This document shows, piece after piece, positions 1 through 8,404 of a stretch of DNA of 64,000 nucleotides; position 1 is the first letter of the stretch; each line of letters starts with the position of its first letter. The DNA lies in the NCBI RefSeq assembly GCF_900177295.1, contig NZ_FWZX01000022.1, positions 60,397 to 124,396 on the forward strand, in the 5' to 3' direction. The position numbers and the translations under genes are program-made. This stretch comes from Tistlia consotensis USBA 355. GTDB taxonomy: Bacteria > Pseudomonadota > Alphaproteobacteria > Kiloniellales > DSM-21159. The notes beneath the pieces were generated by a model that worked only from the letters and a program-made list of their open reading frames with translations, had not been told where the DNA came from and did not search any database.

Positions 1-30
1 TTTGTCTGTCTGTATGAACCAACGGATGCA

Positions 31-1941
31 ATGAAAGACGCCGGGAAACCTCATAATATTGAAGTTCTCTCAAGGGAAAGTTACGAGTCTAAGTTCTTTG
101 ATTATGGTCTTTATGTATCCGCTCGCTCAAAACTTCAATTTGGCAGCTCCGTTCACCCCATAACAGGAAAGCCTGATACAACAGCATACGTACCCGTTCA
201 GTATACATTTAAAGAACCAAACAAAGAAGAAGACATCGATGGCCTTTCAGAGATAATACGCACCTCAAGAAAATGTGTCATAACCGGTGAATATGGGTCG
301 GGGAAAAGCCGTTGCGTGAAAGAAGTTTTCCTCAAGCTCTCCCGTGAAAGCAGTGAAGCATATTATTTCGCAATCGACCTCAAAACGACATGGGGATTGC
401 AGTCTGGACAAGAAATAATTCGTCGCCATTTCGACCAACTGGGACTTAGTGACGAATCTGACTTTGCGATTCGGGCACTCAATGCTGGTCATGTTGGGTT
501 GTTATTAGATGGATTTGACGAAGTTGGCTCTCAATCATGGAGTGACGACCCACAGACATTACAGAGAATTCGATTCGACTCATTGCGAGGAGTTCGGGAC
601 CTGATACAAGCGTCTGACAAAGGGGCCTTGATCACCGGAAGAGAGCATTACTTTAACAGTACCGGCGAAATGATGAAATGCCTGGGTTTAGAAAAAGAAT
701 CCACATTGGAAGGACGGTGCAAAGATGAGTTTAGCGACGAGGAACTTGAGCGCTTTCTAAATCTAATAAGTGACAGCGTACTCATCGTCCCTGAATGGCT
801 TCCGCGACGTCCGTTGATGTGCCAAGCCATAGCCTCGCTGGACGAAGAAGAGCTTGCAATAATACTCGAAGATGACAACGGAGATATCAGTTTCTGGAAT
901 ACCTTCTTGACAGTCATGTGCAGAAGAGAAGAGAGAATAAGAGAAATATTAGATGCAGATTCAATTAAGAGCATTTTGGTTAGATTAGCACGAATGACAA
1001 GGGCGAAAGACGAAGACGTTGGACCGATAAGCTACTCTGAGATTCAGGACGCCTTTGAGAGCGTACTGGGTACCCATCCCGTACAGGAAGCATCTGTGTT
1101 GTTGCAGAGGCTACCGGGACTTGGCCGAACCAGCTTGGACAATGACGATCGGAGGTTTATTGATACGTACATACTAGATGGATTAAGAGCTATCGATCTA
1201 GTGAAGAGCATCGAGAGTTTTGATCTAGCGCTTCCGCGAGAAAGCTGGCAGAATCCGCTTTCTGAACTTGGCCAGAGGGTTCTAGCAAAAGAGCTTTCAA
1301 ATGAAAAGCGGTTAAGCTCCGCTCTGAGTTATGTTCACAAAATCAATGGCGGGGAAAACAAAATTGCGGGATGCGACATTGCATGCTCTTTACTGAGAAC
1401 TAATGCTAGCGCCCTGGACTTCAAAAACATGACTTTGGTAGAGGGGACAGTGCTTTCTCTTGATTTTTCTCATGTTCTTGCCAAAAATCTAGAGTTTAAG
1501 TACTGCATCATTTACAAGATGACACTGCCGGACCATCCCATAGATGGCGTTAAGATAACTAGCTGCGTGATACAAAAGGCGCTTGGCGTATCAGGACCCC
1601 GGGGGTTGCCAATTTGGGTTCAAGAAAGCGAGATATCCGAGTTCGAACCAGTTTCCACCGTCTCTGCTATCAAAAATGTTAACCTGACGCACCAACACAA
1701 AATACTTGTCACCATTCTAAAGAAGACCTTCTTCCAGCCCGGCTCTGGACGCCAGGAAGCCGCCTTGCTTCGCGGGCTCGGTCAGGTCGACCGCCATGGG
1801 TACACGGAAAAAATACTTGGAGTGCTGATATCTGAAGGAATTCTTAGGAAAGTGCGCGGCGATCATGGGAATCTTTTTGTTCCAGATCGAAAATTCAGCG
1901 CCAGAGTGGGAAAAATGTTGTCAGAATTAAACTTAAGCTAG
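31..1941 (+). CDS. NACHT-domain NTPase, probable anti-phage defence protein (5' end may lie outside the window)
   Basis: STAND/NACHT-type ATPase. Walker A is GEYGSGKS at residues 86-93; the NACHT-type Walker B LLLDGFDEVG is at about 157-166, and ITGREHYF at about 201-208 resembles the NACHT sensor region. Residues about 440-530 have an imperfect pentapeptide-like pattern, and the last 90 residues look like a winged-helix module. Bacterial NACHT proteins of this plan are known anti-phage ATPases that couple sensing to an effector; no recognisable nuclease or other effector domain is seen here. The frame stays open from base 1 to the ATG at 31, so an N-terminal effector could lie upstream of the window. 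The gene is clearly AT-richer than everything downstream, which suggests recent transfer. The NACHT call is firm; the defence role is inference. Confidence 0.75.
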   Translation: MKDAGKPHNIEVLSRESYESKFFDYGLYVSARSKLQFGSSVHPITGKPDTTAYVPVQYTFKEPNKEEDIDGLSEIIRTSRKCVITGEYGSGKSRCVKEVFLKLSRESSEAYYFAIDLKTTWGLQSGQEIIRRHFDQLGLSDESDFAIRALNAGHVGLLLDGFDEVGSQSWSDDPQTLQRIRFDSLRGVRDLIQASDKGALITGREHYFNSTGEMMKCLGLEKESTLEGRCKDEFSDEELERFLNLISDSVLIVPEWLPRRPLMCQAIASLDEEELAIILEDDNGDISFWNTFLTVMCRREERIREILDADSIKSILVRLARMTRAKDEDVGPISYSEIQDAFESVLGTHPVQEASVLLQRLPGLGRTSLDNDDRRFIDTYILDGLRAIDLVKSIESFDLALPRESWQNPLSELGQRVLAKELSNEKRLSSALSYVHKINGGENKIAGCDIACSLLRTNASALDFKNMTLVEGTVLSLDFSHVLAKNLEFKYCIIYKMTLPDHPIDGVKITSCVIQKALGVSGPRGLPIWVQESEISEFEPVSTVSAIKNVNLTHQHKILVTILKKTFFQPGSGRQEAALLRGLGQVDRHGYTEKILGVLISEGILRKVRGDHGNLFVPDRKFSARVGKMLSELNLS

Positions 1942-2021
1942 GATCAGATCTGGATACAAGTTGATGCGCTCTGAATGCGAACTGTAACTAAACCTGTGGC
2001 GCCATCGCGGGTGTGCCGTCC

Positions 2022-3161
2022 ATGAAAGTGATCGTCGTCGGCGCCGGCATCCTCGGCGCCAGCACCGCCTGGCATCTCGCGCGCGAGGGGGCCGAGGTCG
2101 TGCTGGTCGACCGCGACGACCGGGGCCGGGCGACGGCGGCCGGCGCCGGCATCGTCTCGCCCTGGGGCTCGAAGCTGGAGAACCCGGCGGGCTACGGCCT
2201 GCTGGCCGACGGCGCCCGTTACTATCCCGAGCTGCTGGCGGCGCTGGCGGAGGACGGCGAGACGGACGTGGGCTATGCCCGGGTCGGTGCCCTCTACGTG
2301 CCCGACGAGCCCGACACCCTGGACGCCGCCGAGCGCCGGATCCGAGCGCGCGCCGCCGAGGCGCCGGAGGCCGGGCGGATCGAGCGGCTGGCGCCGCAGC
2401 AGGCGCAGGCCCTCTTCCCGCCGCTGCGCCCCGACCTGCCGGGCGTCTTCGTCGAGGGCGGCGCGCGGGTCGACGGCCGCCTGGTGGCCGAGGCCCTGGC
2501 CCGCGCGGCCTCGCGTCGGGGGGCCCGGCGGATCGAGGGCTCCGCCGGGCTGCTGCTGCGCGGCGACCGGGTCGCGGGCGTCACGGTGGGGAGCGAATCG
2601 GGTGGGGGCGAGACGATCGAGGCCGACTGGGTCGTGGTCGCCGCCGGAGCCTGGGCGGCAGAGCTGCTGGCGCCGGCCGGGATCGCCCTGACGGTCGCGC
2701 CACAGCGCGGCCAGATCGTCCATCTGCGCCGGCCCGGCGCCGAGACCGCCGGCTGGCCGAGCCTGCAGCCGCTCAACAGCTACTACCTGCTGGCCTTCGC
2801 GGACTCGCGGGTGGTGATCGGCGCGACCCGCGAGACCGGCTCGGGCTTCGACCACCGGCTGACCGCGGCCGGCGTCGCCGAGGTGCTGAACGCCGGCCTC
2901 GCGACCGCGCCGGGCCTCGCCGACTGGCCCCTGCACGAGATCCGCATCGGCTTCCGGCCGCTCGCCAAGGACAACCGGCCGCGGCTCGGCCCGGCCGAAG
3001 GGGTCGAGGGCCTGCTGATCGGCAACGGCCTCGGCGCCGGCGGCCTGACCATGGGCCCCTTCGCCGGAAGGCTGCTGGCCCAGGCCGCGCTCGGCCGCGA
3101 GACCACGGTGCCGCTCGCTCCCTTCGATCCGCTGCGCAAGCCGCCCCGCGTCCATCGCTGA
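2022..3161 (+). CDS. FAD-dependent oxidoreductase, D-amino-acid oxidase (DAO) family
   Basis: 379-residue flavoprotein of the DAO fold. The N-terminus MKVIVVGAGILGASTAWHLA carries the dinucleotide-binding GxGxxG, followed by the acidic end of beta-2 (VLVDRDD). A second FAD-contact stretch, VVVAAGAWAAELL, lies near the middle, and the C-terminal GLLIGNGLGAGGLTMGPFAG closes the FAD site. The family oxidises amine substrates such as D-amino acids, glycine or sarcosine; the substrate cannot be read from the sequence. The ATG at 2022 was chosen because it begins directly before the Rossmann strand; a GTG at 2013 would add three residues. It is the first high-G+C gene after the AT-rich NACHT gene, and fosA follows after about 60 bases in the same direction. 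Confidence 0.85.
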   Translation: MKVIVVGAGILGASTAWHLAREGAEVVLVDRDDRGRATAAGAGIVSPWGSKLENPAGYGLLADGARYYPELLAALAEDGETDVGYARVGALYVPDEPDTLDAAERRIRARAAEAPEAGRIERLAPQQAQALFPPLRPDLPGVFVEGGARVDGRLVAEALARAASRRGARRIEGSAGLLLRGDRVAGVTVGSESGGGETIEADWVVVAAGAWAAELLAPAGIALTVAPQRGQIVHLRRPGAETAGWPSLQPLNSYYLLAFADSRVVIGATRETGSGFDHRLTAAGVAEVLNAGLATAPGLADWPLHEIRIGFRPLAKDNRPRLGPAEGVEGLLIGNGLGAGGLTMGPFAGRLLAQAALGRETTVPLAPFDPLRKPPRVHR

Positions 3162-3223
3162 GCGGCGCTGGCTGAATCGCGGAACCGAGGGCAGACTGGC
3201 CGCCGGGCTTCGGAGCGGCTGCC

Positions 3224-3637
3224 ATGATCACCGGCCTCAACCACGTCACCCTGGCGGTGCGCGACCTCGAGCGGTCGTTCCGCTTCTACACGGAGGTCCT
3301 GCAGTGCCGGCCGCTGGCGCGCTGGCGCAGCGGTGCCTACCTGCTGGCCGGCGAGCTCTGGCTCTGCCTCAGCCTGGACGAGACGACCCGTCCCGAGCCG
3401 CTGCCCGAGTACACGCACCTCGCCTTCGACGTGCCGGCCCGGGACTTCGGCCGGCTGGCGGCCCGGATCCACTCGGCCGAGGCGCTGCTCTGGAAGGACG
3501 ACAGGAGCGAGGGCGATTCGCTCTATTTCCTCGATCCCGACGGCCACAAGCTGGAGATCCACGTCGGCGACTGGCGTTCGCGGCTCGCGGCCATGCGCCG
3601 GTCGCCCTGGGATTCCGAGACGGTGTTCTTCGACTGA
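3224..3637 (+). CDS. fosA: Fosfomycin resistance glutathione transferase FosA
   Basis: 137-residue vicinal-oxygen-chelate (glyoxalase fold) protein of the usual FosA length. FosA is a Mn2+/K+-dependent enzyme that adds glutathione to the oxirane ring of fosfomycin. The sequence retains the ligands and catalytic residues known for FosA, offset by at most one: metal ligands H7, H65 (EYTHLAF) and E111 (HKLEIHVG), T9 next to the substrate, K91 and S95 in the KDDRSEGDSLYF potassium loop, and the DWRSRLAA arginines near 118-120. The start GLNHVTLAV matches known FosA starts closely. The next gene begins 10 bases later and is also antibiotic-modification-like. The base composition is native rather than foreign, so this looks like an intrinsic chromosomal fosA. 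Confidence 0.88.
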   Translation: MITGLNHVTLAVRDLERSFRFYTEVLQCRPLARWRSGAYLLAGELWLCLSLDETTRPEPLPEYTHLAFDVPARDFGRLAARIHSAEALLWKDDRSEGDSLYFLDPDGHKLEIHVGDWRSRLAAMRRSPWDSETVFFD

Positions 3638-3647
3638 GGCTTCCCCG

Positions 3648-4217
3648 ATGACCCGTCCCGCGAGCGGTCCCGGCCGCATCCTGCTGCTCAACGGCTCCAG
3701 CAGCGCCGGCAAGAGCTCGATCGCCAAGGCCCTCCAGGAGATCGCCGCGGAGCCCTGGCTGCACGTCGCGATGGACGACTTCCTGGACATGCTGCCGGCT
3801 GCTTGTTGGGGCCACGCCCAGGGCGTCGTCTTCGAGCCGGTCGAGGAGGCGGGAGCAGCGGCGCTCGCCGTGCGCAGCGGACCCGTCGCCGAACGGGCCC
3901 TGACCGGCATGCGCGAGGCCGTCGCCGCCCTGGCCCGGGCCGGCAACGACCTGATCGTCGACGAGGTGCTGCTCGGCGGCGCCGCCGCCGACTACCGGGC
4001 CCGCCTCGCCGGCCTCGAGGTCCGCTGGATCGGCGTCTTCGCGCCGCTCGCCGTGCTGGAGGCGCGCGAACGCGCCCGCGGCGACCGCCGCCTCGGTCTC
4101 GCGCGCTGGCAGCACGAGCGGGTCCACGAGGGCGTCGACTACGATCTGACGGTCGGCAGCGCCGCGGCGACGCCCCTCGACTGCGCCCGCCTGATCAAGG
4201 AGCGGTTCGGCCTGTAG
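3648..4217 (+). CDS. Chloramphenicol phosphotransferase-like P-loop kinase
   Basis: 189-residue P-loop protein of the CPT-like family. The Walker A loop is in ILLLNGSSSAGKSSIAKAL near residues 9-27, MDDFLDMLP follows at the position of the family aspartates, and LIVDEVLLGG is the internal acidic strand. The founding member phosphorylates chloramphenicol in its Streptomyces producer; most homologues elsewhere have unknown substrates. The ATG at 3648 was chosen because it places the P-loop at the usual distance from the start and lies just after the fosA stop; the frame remains open upstream through fosA, but that part is only an overlapping frame. Probably co-transcribed with fosA. Whether it gives drug resistance cannot be decided from sequence. 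Confidence 0.8.
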   Translation: MTRPASGPGRILLLNGSSSAGKSSIAKALQEIAAEPWLHVAMDDFLDMLPAACWGHAQGVVFEPVEEAGAAALAVRSGPVAERALTGMREAVAALARAGNDLIVDEVLLGGAAADYRARLAGLEVRWIGVFAPLAVLEARERARGDRRLGLARWQHERVHEGVDYDLTVGSAAATPLDCARLIKERFGL

Positions 4218-4271
4218 GGGCCGGGCCTGGCGCTCGACGCCGAATCCGTCGTCCCGGAAGCCTTCGGGCTC

Positions 4272-4300
4272 TCGGGCTCGCCTGGCGTCCGGGATGACGG
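4272..4300. repeat. Dispersed intergenic palindrome-type repeat, copy 1
   Basis: The block TCGGGCTCGCCTGGCGTCCG followed by GGATGACG is repeated with one T/C difference at 53104-53131, beside another intergenic hairpin. Such short GATGACG-ended units are typical of REP-like elements in high-G+C Proteobacteria. Confidence 0.6.
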
Positions 4301-4405
4301 GCCGAGGCCCAACTCACTGTTCACGCCTCATTACTGATGCTTGAAACATCATTAAGCCTGTCGTATACAGCAACCCTCATCTCAAGCGCATGAGGCCTCA
4401 GCCCC

Positions 4406-4705
4406 ATGATCACCGCCGCCCAGCTGCGCGCCGCCCGCGCCCTGCTCGGCATCGACCAGCGCCGGCTGGCCGAGCTGTCGAGCCTGTCGGTGCCGACGAT
4501 CCAGCGCATGGAGGCCAGCGACGGGGTGATCCGCGGCAATGTCGATTCGCTGATGAAGCTGGTCGGCGCGCTCGACTCCGCCGGCATCGAGCTGATCGCC
4601 GAGAACGCGGCCAGCCAGGGCGGTGGCCGGGGCATCCGGCTCAAGGCGCCGGCCGAGAGCGAGACCGTCGCGCCGGCCTCCCTCCCCTCCGGCAACGGCG
4701 CCTAG
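4406..4705 (+). CDS. Small XRE-family helix-turn-helix regulator
   Basis: 99-residue protein. The first 65 residues form a Cro/C1-type helix-turn-helix: TAAQLRAARALLGIDQRRLA, then ELSSLSVPTIQRMEAS, with IDQRRLAELSSLSVPTIQRM as the helix-turn-helix core. The tail is short and disordered (KAPAESETVAPASLP). It has no sensor domain, so it is a simple DNA-binding protein. It ends 16 bases before hyfB in the same direction and could be read into the Hyf-like operon or regulate it; the latter is inference from position only. The start ATG at 4406 gives the standard length for this subgroup. Confidence 0.8.
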   Translation: MITAAQLRAARALLGIDQRRLAELSSLSVPTIQRMEASDGVIRGNVDSLMKLVGALDSAGIELIAENAASQGGGRGIRLKAPAESETVAPASLPSGNGA

Positions 4706-4721
4706 GAGGCCGCGCGGCACC

Positions 4722-6737
4722 ATGTCCCTGCTCGTCGTGCTCTGCTGCGTCGCCGCGCTGCTCGGCACGGCCGTGCTCGGGGTCGCCGCGGCCCGCCGGC
4801 CGGCGGGCCGGCCGCTGGTCTACGGCGCCAGCCTGCTGCTCTGCCTCCTGGTCCTGGCCGCGGCCCTCGACAGGCTGCTCGGCGGCGGCGCGACGCCGGC
4901 CCTGACCCTGCCGCTCGGCCTGCCCTGGATCGGCGCGCGCTTCGCGCTCGACCCGCTCGCCGCCTTCTTCCTGGTCGTGGTCGCCCTGGGCGGGGCGGCG
5001 GCCAGCCTCTACGGGCTCGGCTACGGCCGCCACGAGGAAGCGCCGCAGCGGGTGCTGCCCTTCTTCCCGGCCTTCCTGGCGGCCATGACCCTGGTCGTCG
5101 CCGCCGCCGACGCCTTCAGCTTCCTCCTGTCCTGGGAGTTCATGTCCCTGGCCTCCTGGGCCCTGGTCATGGCGCACCATCACGAGGCGGAGAACCGGCG
5201 TGCCGGCTTCGTCTACCTGGTCATGGCGAGCTTCGGCACCCTGTCGCTGCTGCTCACCTTCGGCCTGCTCGCCGGCCCCGGCGGCGCCTACGGCTTCGCC
5301 GAGATGCGCGCGGCGGCCGCCGGCGGCCACGACGTCGTCGCCGCCCTGGTGCTGGCCCTGGCGCTGCTCGGCGCCGGCTCCAAGGCGGGCCTGGTGCCGC
5401 TCCACGTCTGGCTGCCGCTCGCCCATCCGGCGGCCCCCAGCCACGTCTCGGGGCTGATGAGCGGCGTCATGACCAAGGTCGCGATCTACGGCTTCCTGCG
5501 CATCGTCCTCGACCTCTCGGGGGGTGCCACCTGGTGGTCCGGCATCGTGCTGCTGTGCCTGGGCAGCGCGACGGCGGTGATCGGCATCCTCCACGCCCTG
5601 ATGGAGAGCGACCTCAAGCGCCTGCTCGCCTACAGCACGATCGAGAACGTCGGCGTGATCTTCGCCGGGCTCGGCCTCGCCTTCGCCTTCAAGGCCGACG
5701 GCCTGGGCCTGGCCGCGGCGCTGGCCCTGACCGCGGCCCTGTTCCACGCGCTCAACCACTCGCTGTTCAAGAGCCTGCTGTTCTTCGGCGCCGGCGCGGT
5801 GATGACCGCGACCGGCGAGCGCGACCTGGAACGGCTCGGCGGACTGATCCACCGGCTGCCGGTCACCGCCGTCGTCGCGCTGGCCGGCTGCCTCGCGATC
5901 TCGGCGCTGCCGCCGCTCAACGGCTTCGCCTCCGAGTGGCTGCTGTTCCAGGCCGTGCTGAAGAGCCCGGACTTGGCGCAGTGGGGCCTGAAGATCCTGG
6001 TGCCGGCGGTCGGCGGCCTGCTGGCCCTGGCCGCGGCGCTGGCGGCCGCCTGCTTCGTCAAGCTCTACGGCGTCGGCTTCCTCGGCCGGCCGCGCAGCCC
6101 CGCCGCTGCCGGGGCCCGCGAGGTCGAGCGCTGGATGCTCGCCGCGATGCTCGGCCTGGCCGCGCTCTGCCTCGCCGCCGGCCTGCTGCCGGGCCTGGTC
6201 ATCGACGGCCTGGCGCCGGTGACGCACAGCCTGCTGGGCGCCGCCATGCCGCTGCAGCGCGAGGTGCCCTGGCTGTCGATCGTGCCGATCGCCGAGAGCC
6301 GCAGCTCCTACAACGGCCTGCTGGTCTTCCTCTTCATGGCGATCTCGGGCGGCCTCGCGGCGCTGGCGGTCCATCGCCTCGCCAGCCGGGCGCTGCGGCG
6401 CGGCCCGGCCTGGGGCTGCGGCTTCCCCGATGCCGTGCCGGCCGGCCAGTACTCCGCCGCCAGCTTCGCCCAGCCGATCCGCCGCGTCTTCGGGCCGCTG
6501 CTGTTCGCCGCCGCCGAGCGGGTCGAGATGCCGCCGCCCGGCTCGCTGGCGCCGGCCCGCTTCGAGCTCGCCCTCACCGACCGCGTCTGGGAGACGCTCT
6601 ACGCGCCGCTCGGCCGCGCCGTCGGCTTCGCCGCCGACCGCCTCAACGGCCTGCAGTTCCTGACCATCCGGCGCTACCTCAGCCTGGTCTTCCTGGCCCT
6701 GGTCACGCTGCTGCTGGTGCTGGCCCTATGGTCATGA
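4722..6737 (+). CDS. hyfB: HyfB-like proton-translocating membrane subunit (NuoL/MrpA family)
   Basis: 671-residue antiporter-type membrane subunit, the same length as HyfB of hydrogenase 4. Visible family motifs are the conserved glutamate in LLSWEFMSLASWALV, the channel stretch GSKAGLVPLHVWLPLAHPAA, the lysine segment DLKRLLAYSTIENVGVI and a histidine-rich HALNHSLFKSLLFFGAGAV helix. These residues line the proton path in Complex I antiporter-like subunits. About fourteen hydrophobic helices span the protein. The ATG at 4722 has a GGAGG-type ribosome site (TAGGAGGC). It is the first gene of the hyf-like operon and overlaps the start of hyfC. The protein would sit in the cytoplasmic membrane and couple electron transfer in the peripheral arm to ion transport. 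Confidence 0.88.
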   Translation: MSLLVVLCCVAALLGTAVLGVAAARRPAGRPLVYGASLLLCLLVLAAALDRLLGGGATPALTLPLGLPWIGARFALDPLAAFFLVVVALGGAAASLYGLGYGRHEEAPQRVLPFFPAFLAAMTLVVAAADAFSFLLSWEFMSLASWALVMAHHHEAENRRAGFVYLVMASFGTLSLLLTFGLLAGPGGAYGFAEMRAAAAGGHDVVAALVLALALLGAGSKAGLVPLHVWLPLAHPAAPSHVSGLMSGVMTKVAIYGFLRIVLDLSGGATWWSGIVLLCLGSATAVIGILHALMESDLKRLLAYSTIENVGVIFAGLGLAFAFKADGLGLAAALALTAALFHALNHSLFKSLLFFGAGAVMTATGERDLERLGGLIHRLPVTAVVALAGCLAISALPPLNGFASEWLLFQAVLKSPDLAQWGLKILVPAVGGLLALAAALAAACFVKLYGVGFLGRPRSPAAAGAREVERWMLAAMLGLAALCLAAGLLPGLVIDGLAPVTHSLLGAAMPLQREVPWLSIVPIAESRSSYNGLLVFLFMAISGGLAALAVHRLASRALRRGPAWGCGFPDAVPAGQYSAASFAQPIRRVFGPLLFAAAERVEMPPPGSLAPARFELALTDRVWETLYAPLGRAVGFAADRLNGLQFLTIRRYLSLVFLALVTLLLVLALWS

Positions 6738-7684
6738 TCTCCGACCTCCTGGTCCAGGGCGCGCAGATGGCCCTGGTGCTGCTGCTGGCGCCGCTGCTGA
6801 CCGGCTTCGTGCGCAAGGTCAAGGCGCGGCTGCAGCGCCGGCGCGGGCCTTCGCTGCTGCAGCCCTATCGCGACCTGCTGCGGCTCACCCGCAAGGAGGT
6901 CGTGCTGGCCGAGAACGCCTCCTGGCTGTTCCGCGCCGTGCCCTACCTGATCTTCGCCGCGACCTGGGTCGCCGCCTCGCTGGTGCCGACCTTCGCGACC
7001 GGCCTGGTGTTCAGCTGGTCGGCCGACCTGATCGCGATCATCGCGCTGCTCGGCACGGCGCGCTTCTTCCTGGCGCTGGCCGGCATGGACGTCGGCACGG
7101 CCTTCGGCGGCCTGGGCTCCAGCCGCGAGGTGATGATCGCCTCCCTGGCCGAGCCGGCGATGCTGCTGATCGTCTTCAGCCTGGCCCTGCTGGCCGGCTC
7201 GACCCAGCTCTCGACCGTCGCGACCTTCATGACCGAGCCGGGCGTCGGCCTGCGCGTCACCCTGGGCATGGCGCTGATCGCGCTGATCATGGTCGCGGTC
7301 GCCGAGAACGGCCGGATCCCGATCGACAACCCGGCGACGCACCTGGAGCTGACCATGGTCCACGAGGCCATGGTGCTGGAGTACTCGGGCCGGCATCTCG
7401 CGATGCTCGAGCTGGCCGCCTCCCTCAAGCTGCTGCTCTATCTCTCGCTGATCGCCTGCGTCTTCCTGCCCTGGGGCATCGCGACGGCCGGCGCCGGGCC
7501 GCTGGACGCGCTGGTCGGCGTCGCGGCCTGGCTCGCCAAGCTGGCCGCCGGCGGCCTGCTGCTGGCCCTGCTCGAGACGGTCACCGCCAAGCTCCGGGTG
7601 TTCCGCGTGCCGGAGTTCCTGGGCGCTGCGCTGATGCTCGGCCTGCTCGGCACCCTGCTGCTGTTCGTCTCCCGGAGCCTGTGA
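6728..7684 (+). CDS. hyfC: HyfC-like membrane subunit (NuoH family)
   Basis: 318-residue NuoH/HycD-type subunit that anchors the peripheral arm to the membrane. The family signatures are RRRGPSLLQPYRDLLRLTRK after the first helix and the acidic quinone-chamber-like loop AENGRIPIDNPATHLELTMV followed by HEAMVLEYSGRHLAMLELAA. Eight hydrophobic segments are visible. The ATG at 6728 lies inside the end of hyfB; a second ATG at 6734 forms an ATGA overlap with the hyfB stop, so translation is coupled in either case. A 14-bp tandem repeat covers its stop codon. Confidence 0.87.
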   Translation: MVMISDLLVQGAQMALVLLLAPLLTGFVRKVKARLQRRRGPSLLQPYRDLLRLTRKEVVLAENASWLFRAVPYLIFAATWVAASLVPTFATGLVFSWSADLIAIIALLGTARFFLALAGMDVGTAFGGLGSSREVMIASLAEPAMLLIVFSLALLAGSTQLSTVATFMTEPGVGLRVTLGMALIALIMVAVAENGRIPIDNPATHLELTMVHEAMVLEYSGRHLAMLELAASLKLLLYLSLIACVFLPWGIATAGAGPLDALVGVAAWLAKLAAGGLLLALLETVTAKLRVFRVPEFLGAALMLGLLGTLLLFVSRSL

Positions 7685-7716
7685 TGGTGAGCCTGTGATG
7701 GTGAGCCTGTGATGGG
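7675..7716. repeat. 14-bp tandem repeat, three units, across the hyfC stop codon
   Basis: GAGCCTGTGATGGT occurs at 7675-7688 and 7689-7702, and with one change at 7703-7716; a fourth partial unit (GAGCCT) runs up to the next start codon. Each unit contains a TGATG. It looks like recent slippage duplication that lengthened the hyfC-hyfE gap. Confidence 0.85.
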
Positions 7717-7726
7717 GAGCCTCTAG

Positions 7727-8404
7727 ATGTCCGGCCTCGAGATGGGCAGCCTCGGCTTCGACACCGCGCACCTGCTGGCCGGCGGCCTGGTGCTGGTCAG
7801 CTTCATGATGCTCTACCAGCACCGGCTCTATGCGCTGCTCAACCTCTATGCCCTGCACGCCCTGCTGCTGGCCACCTCGGTCGCCTGGCAGGCCTTCACC
7901 CAGGCGGCGCCCCACCTCTACGTCACCGCCCTGATCGCGCTGATCTTCAAGGCCCTGATCATCCCGGTCGCCCTGCACCGCATCGTCGAGCGCCTGGGCA
8001 TCCACCGCGACATCGAGACCGCGGTCGGCGTCGGCGCGACCATGCTGGTCGGCATGGGCCTGGTCGCGCTGTCCCTGGTGCTGATGCTGCGGGTGACCCC
8101 GGGCGCCGACCCGCTGGCCCGCGAGGACCTGGCCTTCGCGCTCTCGGTCGTGCTGCTCGGCCTGCTGGTCATGGTGACCCGGCGCAACGCGGTCAGCCAG
8201 GTCGTCGGCTTCATGTCGCTCGAGAACGGCCTGGTGCTGGCGGCGACCGGCGCCAAGGGCATGCCGCTGGTGGTCGAGATCTCGGTCGCCTTCTCGGTGC
8301 TGATCGCCTTCATCGTGATCGGCGTCTTCCTGTTCCGCATCCGCGAGCGCTTCGACACGGTCGACGTCGGCGCGCTCGACGACTTCCGGGGCGAGCGGCG
8401 ATGA
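7727..8404 (+). CDS. hyfE: HyfE-like membrane subunit (contains NuoK-like part)
   Basis: 225-residue hydrophobic protein with about seven helices, close to HyfE of hydrogenase 4 (216 residues). Family features are YALLNLYALHALLLATSVAW near residues 36-55, TALIALIFKALIIPVALHRI near 67-86, and the NuoK-type glutamate segment VVGFMSLENGLVLAATGAKG followed by PLVVEISVAFSVLIAFIVIG. The glutamates in the last two helices correspond to those needed for proton transfer in NuoK. It overlaps the next gene by four bases (ATGA at 8401). It acts as a connecting subunit of the membrane arm. Confidence 0.86.
   Translation: MSGLEMGSLGFDTAHLLAGGLVLVSFMMLYQHRLYALLNLYALHALLLATSVAWQAFTQAAPHLYVTALIALIFKALIIPVALHRIVERLGIHRDIETAVGVGATMLVGMGLVALSLVLMLRVTPGADPLAREDLAFALSVVLLGLLVMVTRRNAVSQVVGFMSLENGLVLAATGAKGMPLVVEISVAFSVLIAFIVIGVFLFRIRERFDTVDVGALDDFRGERR

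Noticed and set aside
4641..6374. Long minus-strand open frame opposite hyfB
   Set aside because: Composition is Gln/Arg/Glu/Gly/Asp-rich repeats without any motif; hyfB on the other strand is a clear gene.
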